DNA from: Echinicola arenosa
Lineage (GTDB): Bacteria > Bacteroidota > Bacteroidia > Cytophagales > Cyclobacteriaceae
NCBI RefSeq assembly: GCF_014841125.1
Contig: NZ_JACYTQ010000002.1
Coordinates: 620,001-684,000, forward strand
DNA: 64,000 nt
Reading direction: 5' to 3'
Both the position numbers and the translations under genes were made by a program. Positions within the stretch are counted from its first letter, which is position 1. Each line of letters opens with the position of its first letter. A model generated the notes under the pieces. The model had not been told where the DNA came from, searched no databases, and worked only from the letters and a program-made list of their open reading frames with translations. Shown in pieces: positions 9,146 through 16,612 of this stretch.

Positions 9146-10567
9146 CTACTCCAAGAGCTTAAATAAAGCTTCCTTTCCGATCAAGGCATTCTCAGGAAGG
9201 TTTTCCCCTTGCTCCCCAAAGACTTTTAATTCATTTTCACTTTCAATGGTGATTCCGGTCTCATCGACCTTTCCATCTGTGTCCATCCATTTTTCCAGCG
9301 ACAAACCAAGATATTTTGCCATAAATGGATACATGGCCTGCCTCTTGGAATATTTATAATCATGGCCCTCCTTTGCAAAATGAGCATTGACTGCTTTGTC
9401 TTTAGCTCCGTAAAAGCCATAGGTCCTTTCAATAAAGGGGAATTCAATTTCTGGCACCGTACTGCTCCAGTCCCCACCATCTGAAATGATCAATAAAGGC
9501 CTAGGTGCTGCCATAGCGGCAATCTCTGCATTATTGGTTCCGCCTTCACAAAGGTGAATTGGCTTGCCACTTTCACAGGGACAGCCTCCTGAAAAATGGG
9601 AAGAAACCATAACCGTAGGAACAGAGACTTTGATTCGGTCGTCAATGGCAGTGAGTAGCATGGTTTGGGAACCACCTCCTGAACCGCCTGTGATGCCTAC
9701 CAAATCTGGATTGGTCTCTTTGAGGGAGGACAAATAATTGATCCATTGAATGCCATTCCAGGTTTGGATGGTCTGTGCCACACTCAGACGATGATCTTCC
9801 GATTCAAACTGCAAAAGAGACTCTCCCCAAGCAAAAAGATCATATCCAACGACCACTGCCCCCATTCTGGAGAGTGTTGCACTTCTGATCTGCTGACTTT
9901 CCCGGTATCTGCCTTGCCCAAAATGCCCATTGGGCATGATGATGATAGGATGGTCTTTTCTTAACGGTTTGGGACGATAAACCGATCCTGTGGTATATAC
10001 CCCTGGCAGCACCTCCAAAGCCACATTTTCTACAGAATAACCTTTGTAATTTCTTCTCTTGGTGATTATCGGTTCAGCAGTCGGTTTTTCAGGAAGCCCC
10101 TTAATTTCCAAGGCCTCGATCATACAAGCCTTAAGTGCATCTTTCCTTACTTCCCATTCTGCTTTGTTATGGTAAAGGGCTGTAAAATAATCCAACTGCT
10201 CAGCTCCGGTATCGATTGATTTTTTATGATATTGGTAGGACTTGATGGTATATTTCACCTCATTTTCTTTGAAATAGGTCAAATCAAAAGGGGATAATAC
10301 AGCCGTCAATGAGTTCTCCAAATTTCCTTGTCGGATGCGCCAAAAAGCGTAATTCAGCGTTTTACCTTCCACCAAATCTTGATTGTATTGTAATTCTACA
10401 TCAAATATCGCTTCTATCCGCTTCAAAGTTTCCTCCAAAGTTTCATTATAAGACCGATCCGAATCCTGAGCAGAACAAACCGTAATAGAAGCCCATATTG
10501 ATGCACTGACGAACAGTCCTATAACAATCAATCTTTGGCTCCTTGGCAGTCCATAAAGGTGAATCAT
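9146..10567 (-). CDS. STN-like domain fused to alpha/beta-hydrolase esterase
   Basis: 473 residues. A hydrophobic signal (RLIVIGLFVSASIWASITVCSAQ) is followed at about 40-110 by a small module (LKRIEAIFDVELQYNQ ... LTYFKENEVKYTIKS) that resembles the STN/DUF4974 domain normally found at the start of SusC proteins or the end of FecR proteins. Residues 170-430 are an alpha/beta hydrolase of the acetyl-xylan-esterase/dienelactone type, with nucleophile Ser296 in GITGGSGGGS, a likely acid in LIISDGGDW and His in KEGHDYKYS. Predicted to remove acetyl or other ester groups from pectic oligosaccharides. It starts 4 bp inside the stop of the acid-sugar kinase gene (ATGA-type overlap), so it is translated with the catabolic block. 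The domain fusion is unusual. Confidence 0.75.
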   Translation of the reverse strand: MIHLYGLPRSQRLIVIGLFVSASIWASITVCSAQDSDRSYNETLEETLKRIEAIFDVELQYNQDLVEGKTLNYAFWRIRQGNLENSLTAVLSPFDLTYFKENEVKYTIKSYQYHKKSIDTGAEQLDYFTALYHNKAEWEVRKDALKACMIEALEIKGLPEKPTAEPIITKRRNYKGYSVENVALEVLPGVYTTGSVYRPKPLRKDHPIIIMPNGHFGQGRYRESQQIRSATLSRMGAVVVGYDLFAWGESLLQFESEDHRLSVAQTIQTWNGIQWINYLSSLKETNPDLVGITGGSGGGSQTMLLTAIDDRIKVSVPTVMVSSHFSGGCPCESGKPIHLCEGGTNNAEIAAMAAPRPLLIISDGGDWSSTVPEIEFPFIERTYGFYGAKDKAVNAHFAKEGHDYKYSKRQAMYPFMAKYLGLSLEKWMDTDGKVDETGITIESENELKVFGEQGENLPENALIGKEALFKLLE

Positions 10568-11739
10568 ACCACTGGTTTTTGGATTTCAAAATACTTGTAC
10601 ACCGCTTCCGGCCAAGGGTAGCTACCCGGCTTGATAGTCAAAACCATATCTCTGTCCATCACCTTTAGCCTTACCACACCGGGGCTCAATTCCTGCATTG
10701 GTATCAAGGCACCCAATGCCAGTTCCTCTATTACCGCACAGGTGGTCGCTCCACCTTCCAAGAGCAATTCTCTCACTGGCACTTCCTCAATGACCCTGGC
10801 CACAGCTTTGGCCGTTCTCTTCTTTAAAACAGCTGGATAGTCACTGAATTTAACCTTCTTCTTTCCGTAGGCCATGATGACCCGGTCACCTTCATTGAGT
10901 CCTTCTGCAACATCATATACCCAAGCATCCATCCCTACTGGATTGAATACTTCTTCCATTAGGGGCTCTGGCATTTCACTAAGGTGAACTCCTTTTTCCA
11001 CCGCCTTTTCTACAAAATCCTTACTGTTCTGATGGCTACTTCCCGCTATCATTAGGCTGTTTCCTACAAACGAAAGTGGGTCAGGTTCCTGACCTCTCAT
11101 CCATTCAGGGAAATTTCTTTTCAAACACATTTCAAAAAATGCGGCACTTCCTCCAGGCAGAACGGTGCTGTCCATCAAACTTGCCCAAGCATAGAGGTCC
11201 AGCATGGTTTCAGAGTCTGGAATATTAAAACCTTCTTGAAGATCTTCCTCCTCAGAAAATTTTCCATAAGCAACAGAAAGTTCCTTCTCTCTCAATAAGT
11301 CTTTTACATTTGCCGAAAAAGCTGGAAAGGTAGGATCATCCTTAAAGCTTGTTTCATTCAAGGGCAGGCCTTTCACATAATAAATCCCATCAGTGATACT
11401 TCTTCCAGTATAAGGGTTGGCTGGCGCCAAAAGCATTTTTTTCTTGTTTAGTTTTTGGGCCAGAACTTTCAGTTCGGCAGCCACATGTCCCCGCATAACC
11501 GAATCCGATTTCTTAAAAATCCAAGTTACGCCCATTTCCAAAAGCTCAGAGGCTATCCTGTCTGTTTCCCTCAAGGCATTTTCCTCCGTCATGGAACGGG
11601 TATCCGTGGCAATAACCATCACTTCGGCCCCGTTGGCAGGTTTGGCATCCAAAGAAAAAGAAACAGGAATCCCCCATCTCAGGCATACTCCGGCAATCTC
11701 TGCCGCACCAGTAATATCATCGGCTATAACTGCTATCAT
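10564..11739 (-). CDS. Four-carbon acid sugar kinase (DUF1537 family)
   Basis: 391 residues. The start is set at the ATG at 11739, because MIAVIADDITGAAEIAG is the canonical N-terminus of the family; a longer frame from 11778 would add 13 residues inside the pdxA-like gene. The N-terminal domain binds the sugar acid (ADDITGA, then SDSVMRGH). The C-terminal domain binds ATP (LLEGGATTCAVIEEL and TIKPGSYPWPEA). Characterised members phosphorylate D-threonate, D- or L-erythronate or 3-oxo-tetronates at C4. The adjacent upstream PdxA-type dehydrogenase favours D-threonate or erythronate followed by oxidative decarboxylation to DHAP. It overlaps the pdxA-like gene by 23 bp and the esterase gene by 4 bp. 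Confidence 0.88.
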   Translation of the reverse strand: MIAVIADDITGAAEIAGVCLRWGIPVSFSLDAKPANGAEVMVIATDTRSMTEENALRETDRIASELLEMGVTWIFKKSDSVMRGHVAAELKVLAQKLNKKKMLLAPANPYTGRSITDGIYYVKGLPLNETSFKDDPTFPAFSANVKDLLREKELSVAYGKFSEEEDLQEGFNIPDSETMLDLYAWASLMDSTVLPGGSAAFFEMCLKRNFPEWMRGQEPDPLSFVGNSLMIAGSSHQNSKDFVEKAVEKGVHLSEMPEPLMEEVFNPVGMDAWVYDVAEGLNEGDRVIMAYGKKKVKFSDYPAVLKKRTAKAVARVIEEVPVRELLLEGGATTCAVIEELALGALIPMQELSPGVVRLKVMDRDMVLTIKPGSYPWPEAVYKYFEIQKPVV

Positions 11740-12769
11740 GTTTTTTTCTGTTTTGTGCCATCGGAATGGCGTAATCAATCGCTAAGTTCAACGCATCCTC
11801 AGATGCTATGCCCTGCCCGGCAATTTCAAAGGCAGTCCCGTGATCTACCGATGTTCTAATAATCGGGAGGCCTAGGGTTATGTTTACTCCTTTCACACTC
11901 TCCATGGTCTTGGTTTCATTGTTCCACTTGAAGCCTACCATCTTAAAGGGAATATGTCCCTGATCATGGTACATCGCCACACAACCATCATAATAACCCT
12001 GTACGGCCTTGGCAAATAACGTATCCGGAGGAACGGGTCCTTCTGCCAAAAGACCTTCGGATTGGGCTGATAATACAGCAGGAAGGATTTCTTCCGTATC
12101 TTCGGTACCAAATAGCCCTCCATCTCCAGCGTGGGGATTCAGTCCCGCTACCCCTATTCGAGGCTTTTCGATTCCAAACTGTACACAGGCATCATGTAAG
12201 AGCCGGATCACATCCTCCACCCTTTCCTTCTTGATCAAGTCACAAGCTTGTCTCAAAGGCACATGGGTCGTCACATGAATTACCCTTAGGTTTTGCTCCA
12301 CCAATAGCATAGCAAATTTTTCAGTGCCCGTATAAGTGGCATAGATTTCTGTGTGGCCAGCATAATGGTGACCAGCCAAGTTGATCGATTCTTTATTGAT
12401 TGGGGCAGTCACGGTGGCATCTACTTGCTCTTCCAATGCCAATTCAATGGTCTTTTTTACCGCTTCAAAAGCAGCATTTCCAGCCATCGCACTGACTTTA
12501 CCCATTTGCAATTGGGCTTGATCCACATTGTCCAAATCATAAATGTCGATCACCTCAGGGTCAAAGTTTGCCTCTTCTACGTTTGCCACGGCTCTAACCG
12601 TAAGCGAGGCTCCCAGGCTTTTCACCATCTTATTAATGGTTTTGGCATCTCCTACTACCAAAGGCCTGCACTTGTCATGCAGAGCACCATCCTGAAAACT
12701 TTTTACTATGATCTCAGGACCTATCCCTGCAGGATCTCCCATGGTGATCGCTATGATTGGTCTCTTCAT
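11717..12769 (-). CDS. pdxA2: PdxA-family 4-phospho-D-threonate/erythronate dehydrogenase
   Basis: 350 residues, complete. The N-terminus AITMGDPAGIGPEI and the three metal-binding His motifs TTHVPL (His169), NPHAGD (His213) and MYHDQGHIP (His268) are those of PdxA, in which NAD-dependent oxidation of a 4-phospho-hydroxy acid is followed by decarboxylation. Because it sits directly against a DUF1537 kinase and inside a sugar locus, the catabolic PdxA2 role (4-phospho-D-threonate to DHAP plus CO2) is much more likely than pyridoxal phosphate synthesis. The symbol rests on that context and on family knowledge, not on a test of specificity. Confidence 0.87.
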   Translation of the reverse strand: MKRPIIAITMGDPAGIGPEIIVKSFQDGALHDKCRPLVVGDAKTINKMVKSLGASLTVRAVANVEEANFDPEVIDIYDLDNVDQAQLQMGKVSAMAGNAAFEAVKKTIELALEEQVDATVTAPINKESINLAGHHYAGHTEIYATYTGTEKFAMLLVEQNLRVIHVTTHVPLRQACDLIKKERVEDVIRLLHDACVQFGIEKPRIGVAGLNPHAGDGGLFGTEDTEEILPAVLSAQSEGLLAEGPVPPDTLFAKAVQGYYDGCVAMYHDQGHIPFKMVGFKWNNETKTMESVKGVNITLGLPIIRTSVDHGTAFEIAGQGIASEDALNLAIDYAIPMAQNRKKHDSSYSR

Positions 12770-12823
12770 TTTTTTCTTTTATTGACTTAAGATATAAGTT
12801 ATTAGTGCCTCAATATTTCTCTC

Positions 12824-13969
12824 CTAAAACAAACTGTAATAAATTCTTTCAGCATCCTCAAAGGTCAATTCTTTGGGGTTGTTTTTAAGCAATCTCGTCA
12901 CTTTCATCGCCAAACCAGTCAATTCTGCCACATCGCCTTTTTGAACGCCCAAAGCCGTCAAGTTTTGCGGAATATCACATAGTTTAACCAACTCCCTCAC
13001 TTTCTCCACACCATTTATGGCTGTTTCCTCTAATGTTTCTCCTTCTGTTGCTCCCATCGCTAATGCTATCTGCACATGCTTATGGATGTTGGAAGACATA
13101 TTGTAGGCCATCACTTCTGGAAGTAGCACTGCATTGGCCAAACCATGCGGTACATGGTACTTTCCTCCTAAAGGGTAACTAAGGGCATGCACTGCTGCAG
13201 TATTGACAGGCCCCAAACACAAACCTCCATACATACTGCCCAAGGCCACGGCAGACCGGGCATCCATATCATCGCCTTTTTCATATGCCCTTCTCAAATT
13301 ACGGCCGATCAAGGCTATGCCCCTCAATGCATAATCATCCACCAGTGGATGGCTGAATCTATTGGTATATGCTTCAATACAATGGGATAGTGCATCTATT
13401 CCCGTCTCAGCAGTAATTTTCGGGGGTAAATCTATTGTCAATTCAGGGTCAATGTACGTGGCATCTGGCACAAGGTAGGGGCTGATAATCCCCTTTTTCT
13501 CCAATGTTGATTCATCCAAAAGAATGGCATTGGGAGAAACTTCACTACCCGTTCCAGAAGTGGTTGGGATACACACCATGTGCGTGCCCCGACCTTTTAA
13601 CAAATTTATACCTACAAAATCAGATAACTGCCCAGTACTGTCCTGCATGGCAGCCAAAATCTTGGCCAGATCCAAAACACTGCCTCCTCCAATGCCCACT
13701 ATACTTTCTGGGTTATAGGCCTTGACTTCTTTCAAATATTCATTGTACAGATCAAAAGTAGGCTCCCCGTAATCATATACGGTTACTTTCACCTTTAAAC
13801 CTGCTTTTTCCATCAGTCGAAGCCCTTCTTCAAACCTCGACACCAAAGGTCCGGCAATCAGAACCCATATTCTAGCTCTGCCAGCCTGAATGGTGTCCTC
13901 CACATATTGAGATAAGGCCCCAGTCCCAAATACCAGTTTTTGGGGTTGTAATAAACTAATTGCCCTCAT
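12824..13969 (-). CDS. Iron-containing alcohol dehydrogenase (group III)
   Basis: 381 residues with the GIGGGSVLDLAK nucleotide-binding loop (93-103), the IPTTSGTGSE signature and the iron ligands expected for the family: Asp192 and His196 in ETGIDALSHCIEAY, His261 in AAVHALSYPLGG and His275 in HVPHG. It reduces a short hydroxy-aldehyde or oxidises the matching alcohol. Position between a symporter and a PdxA2/DUF1537 pair suggests the substrate is an aldehyde released by the aldolase of the same block, for example a four-carbon uronate semialdehyde giving a tetronate. L-lactaldehyde from rhamnose catabolism is an alternative. The start codon overlaps the symporter stop (ATGA). Confidence 0.85.
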   Translation of the reverse strand: MRAISLLQPQKLVFGTGALSQYVEDTIQAGRARIWVLIAGPLVSRFEEGLRLMEKAGLKVKVTVYDYGEPTFDLYNEYLKEVKAYNPESIVGIGGGSVLDLAKILAAMQDSTGQLSDFVGINLLKGRGTHMVCIPTTSGTGSEVSPNAILLDESTLEKKGIISPYLVPDATYIDPELTIDLPPKITAETGIDALSHCIEAYTNRFSHPLVDDYALRGIALIGRNLRRAYEKGDDMDARSAVALGSMYGGLCLGPVNTAAVHALSYPLGGKYHVPHGLANAVLLPEVMAYNMSSNIHKHVQIALAMGATEGETLEETAINGVEKVRELVKLCDIPQNLTALGVQKGDVAELTGLAMKVTRLLKNNPKELTFEDAERIYYSLF

Positions 13970-15546
13970 GAAAATTGACTTATTTTTTCCACATTTTTCT
14001 TCTCTTTGAAATAACCATAAATGGTCAAATTGGCATCTGCCTTCGGCCGCTTGAAAAACAAACTAGCGATATATCCGACGATCAAAACGATCAGATGACT
14101 ATAAACTCCCAGCATGTACTTGTGCTGGGAGAAATTGTATTGTCCCAAATCCAACAACAAACTCTTTTCTCCTCCTCCAAAACTAATGGGAGTGGAAGTC
14201 AATAAGGCATAGGCTGTAAACAACACGCAGACACCAATTCCTATATAAAGGCCTTCCTTATTGGCCCTCCTGCTTAAAAGCCCCAGTAGAAAAATTCCGA
14301 CTATTCCAGCCGAGAAAATAGCATAAAGGCCAAAGACTGCCCCGAGCACCCCTTCACCTTGCCAAAGCACATATAGCACCGCTACAAATGCAGCTGCCAA
14401 GCCAGCAATTAACACCAAAACCCTCCCCACCTTTAACTTTTGGTGGGTACTACAATTGGGATTAAATCGCTTATAATAATCTTCTACTCCGACCGCGGCA
14501 AGACAGTTCATATCCGAATCCAAACTGGAAATGGCTGCCGCTGCCAAGGCAGAAAGCACCAAGCCCGTCACCCCAGGTGGCAATTCCGTCATGATGAAAT
14601 AAGGAAAAACTGCATCCACGGTAGTTCCTGCAGGTAAAGCAGTTCCTGAAATTTGATAAAAAACAAACAGCAATGAGCCAATCAACATAAAAAGAGTCCA
14701 TACCGGAACACTCAAAAACACGCCCAAGTAGGCTGCCTTTTTGGCCTCGTGGTCATTTCTGGCTGTAAGGTAGCGCTGTACAATGGTCTGATCGGTGCCA
14801 TATTTTTGGATGGCATAAAATATCCCGTTGACCACCATCACTATGAAAGTGAGCTGCGTAAAGTCAATATCATATGGTCCAAAGCCTATTTTTTTCATGT
14901 TGATGGCTTCCTCCATGACCCTCTGTGGACCTCCTTCTGGCACCCATAAAAGAAGGATTAAGCAGAAAACCCCACCTCCAATCAACAAAAAACCCTGAAT
15001 AACATCCATCCAGATAACTGCCTCTATTCCTCCCAATAAGGTCAATACTATGATCACGAAGGTAAGGACACCAATCACCATAAAAATATTCACATCCATC
15101 ATACTACTTAAGGCCAAACTTACCAGGTATAAAACGGTTCCCATTTTGGAAAAATGGGTCAGCACAAATGCCAGAGAACTGTACAAGCGAGCAAAAAAAC
15201 CAAACCTTTTTTCAAAGTACTCATAAGTACTCAAGCCTATCACTCGCCTAAAAAGTGGAACAATTACCCAAATCATACACACCAAGATGATCGGAACCAT
15301 TAGCCCTTGCACCAGTAATATCCAATTGGACTTGTAAGCAGCACTCGGATAGGCTAGAAATGTAACACTACTGATTAGTGTAGCAAAAATGGACATACCT
15401 ATTGCCCAAGATGGAATCCCCCCACCTCCGGCAAAATAATCCTCACTGCTTTTCTGCCTTTTGGAGAAATAAATCCCCATGTAAATTGTCCCTAAAATAG
15501 AGACAATAATCAGCAGGTAATCGATCCAATGTAATCCTGTTTGCAT
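13966..15546 (-). CDS. Sodium:solute symporter (SSS family), block 1
   Basis: 526-residue inner-membrane protein with about 13-14 hydrophobic helices. It begins with the family-typical IDYLLIIVSILGTIYMGIYF and SSEDYFAGGGGIPSWAIG. Helix 2 (SIFATLISSVTFLAYPS) contains the small polar residues typical of the Na+ site. SSS carriers bring sugars, sialic acid and other acids into the cytoplasm. Its neighbours are an aldolase and acid-sugar enzymes, so a uronic or keto-deoxy acid is the likely cargo. It resembles the second symporter in this window (gene ending 46272) in motif order, which points to duplicated transport modules for related substrates. Confidence 0.88.
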   Translation of the reverse strand: MQTGLHWIDYLLIIVSILGTIYMGIYFSKRQKSSEDYFAGGGGIPSWAIGMSIFATLISSVTFLAYPSAAYKSNWILLVQGLMVPIILVCMIWVIVPLFRRVIGLSTYEYFEKRFGFFARLYSSLAFVLTHFSKMGTVLYLVSLALSSMMDVNIFMVIGVLTFVIIVLTLLGGIEAVIWMDVIQGFLLIGGGVFCLILLLWVPEGGPQRVMEEAINMKKIGFGPYDIDFTQLTFIVMVVNGIFYAIQKYGTDQTIVQRYLTARNDHEAKKAAYLGVFLSVPVWTLFMLIGSLLFVFYQISGTALPAGTTVDAVFPYFIMTELPPGVTGLVLSALAAAAISSLDSDMNCLAAVGVEDYYKRFNPNCSTHQKLKVGRVLVLIAGLAAAFVAVLYVLWQGEGVLGAVFGLYAIFSAGIVGIFLLGLLSRRANKEGLYIGIGVCVLFTAYALLTSTPISFGGGEKSLLLDLGQYNFSQHKYMLGVYSHLIVLIVGYIASLFFKRPKADANLTIYGYFKEKKNVEKISQFS

Positions 15547-15649
15547 TTTGGTTATTGGGTTATTTCAAGATTAATTTCCTAATATCTACACTTTATCAGC
15601 TTGAATATTTACTTCTCCTTGACTCTACAAATAGGCTTTGAGCACCTTT

Positions 15650-16561
15650 TTAAGTCTTCTGAGCACCATTCATGAATTCTTTCCAATCCGTCAATACTTC
15701 CTCTTCTTCACTTTTGGAGAGGTTGGTCAAAGGAGGCTTCATAAACGCTTGACAGCATCCTTTTTCCTGCATCATTACTTTCAAAGCTGCCAGAGACTGC
15801 CCAAGACTTTTGCCACCTTGATAAATTTTCGCCACCTCATCCGTCAGCTCTTGGTAATGTAAGGCACTCACATCATCTCCTTCCTGACTGGCAGCATACA
15901 GCGATTTGTACATTTCAGGTACAATATTGCCCGTACTGGGTACAATACCATCTGCCCCTGTCCTGAGGCTGTTGGCAGATTGCGCTCCCCAACCGCAGAA
16001 AAACGAAAAATCAGCCCTTTCACGGTATTGATCAATGGCAGCATGCATCCTCCCAATATCCCTTTCAGAATCTTTTAGTCCCCAGCAATTAGGGTGATGA
16101 CTGATTTCTTCCACTACCGACAAGGGAATGGACATTTGGGTGGTCGCTTTGATATTATACATCATCATGGGCCCTCCAAGTGACTCAGCCAACACTTCAA
16201 AATGCCTTTTCATCTGCTCTGTGGAAAGTATGTAGTAAGCAGGCAATGTCGCCACCACCACATCTACTCCCAAATCTAAATATTGACGGCCTTTGCTTAT
16301 CTGCTCAGAGACTGAGTTATTGACCACTCCTGCATACAACTGCTGGCCTGACGACTTTGAAGCTAAGGCAGCCTTGATCATTTCCAAACTTTCTTTTTCT
16401 GAAAAAGACGCAGACTCCCCGGTAGTGCCCAACACCAAAGGAGAAATGCTGTTTTGAGCAAATTGCTGCATAATCTTCGCTACTGCTTCTTGATCAATTT
16501 CTCCTTTTGCAGTCAGTGGTGTCACCATGGGGACTACCACTCCTTCATATTTCTTTTTCAT
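15650..16561 (-). CDS. DapA-family (DHDPS/NAL superfamily) aldolase, block 1
   Basis: 303 residues. The frame extends upstream to a TTG at 16612, but the ATG at 16561 gives the usual N-terminus MKKKYEGVVVPMVTPL. Class I pyruvate-aldolase signatures: GTTGES (45-50), the catalytic Tyr135 in MMYNIK and the Schiff-base Lys163 in CWGLKDSE. The family includes dihydrodipicolinate synthase, N-acetylneuraminate lyase and several 2-keto-3-deoxy acid aldolases. Its placement between a rhamnosidase and a symporter argues for breakdown of a keto-deoxy sugar acid rather than lysine synthesis. It starts 51 bp downstream of the GH78 gene. Confidence 0.88.
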   Translation of the reverse strand: MKKKYEGVVVPMVTPLTAKGEIDQEAVAKIMQQFAQNSISPLVLGTTGESASFSEKESLEMIKAALASKSSGQQLYAGVVNNSVSEQISKGRQYLDLGVDVVVATLPAYYILSTEQMKRHFEVLAESLGGPMMMYNIKATTQMSIPLSVVEEISHHPNCWGLKDSERDIGRMHAAIDQYRERADFSFFCGWGAQSANSLRTGADGIVPSTGNIVPEMYKSLYAASQEGDDVSALHYQELTDEVAKIYQGGKSLGQSLAALKVMMQEKGCCQAFMKPPLTNLSKSEEEEVLTDWKEFMNGAQKT

Positions 16562-16612
16562 ATTTGAAGACTTTTGACTTTGGACAAAAGATTTCTGTTT
16601 CTCAATGTCCAA

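Noticed and set aside
11740-11778. Upstream start for the DUF1537 kinase
   Set aside because: MIAVIADDITGA at 11739 is the conserved family N-terminus, and the upstream part is coding sequence of the pdxA-like gene.
16562-16612. Longer N-terminus of aldolase 1 from a TTG at 16612
   Set aside because: The extra 17 residues are not found in the family, and an ATG at 16561 gives the canonical N-terminus.
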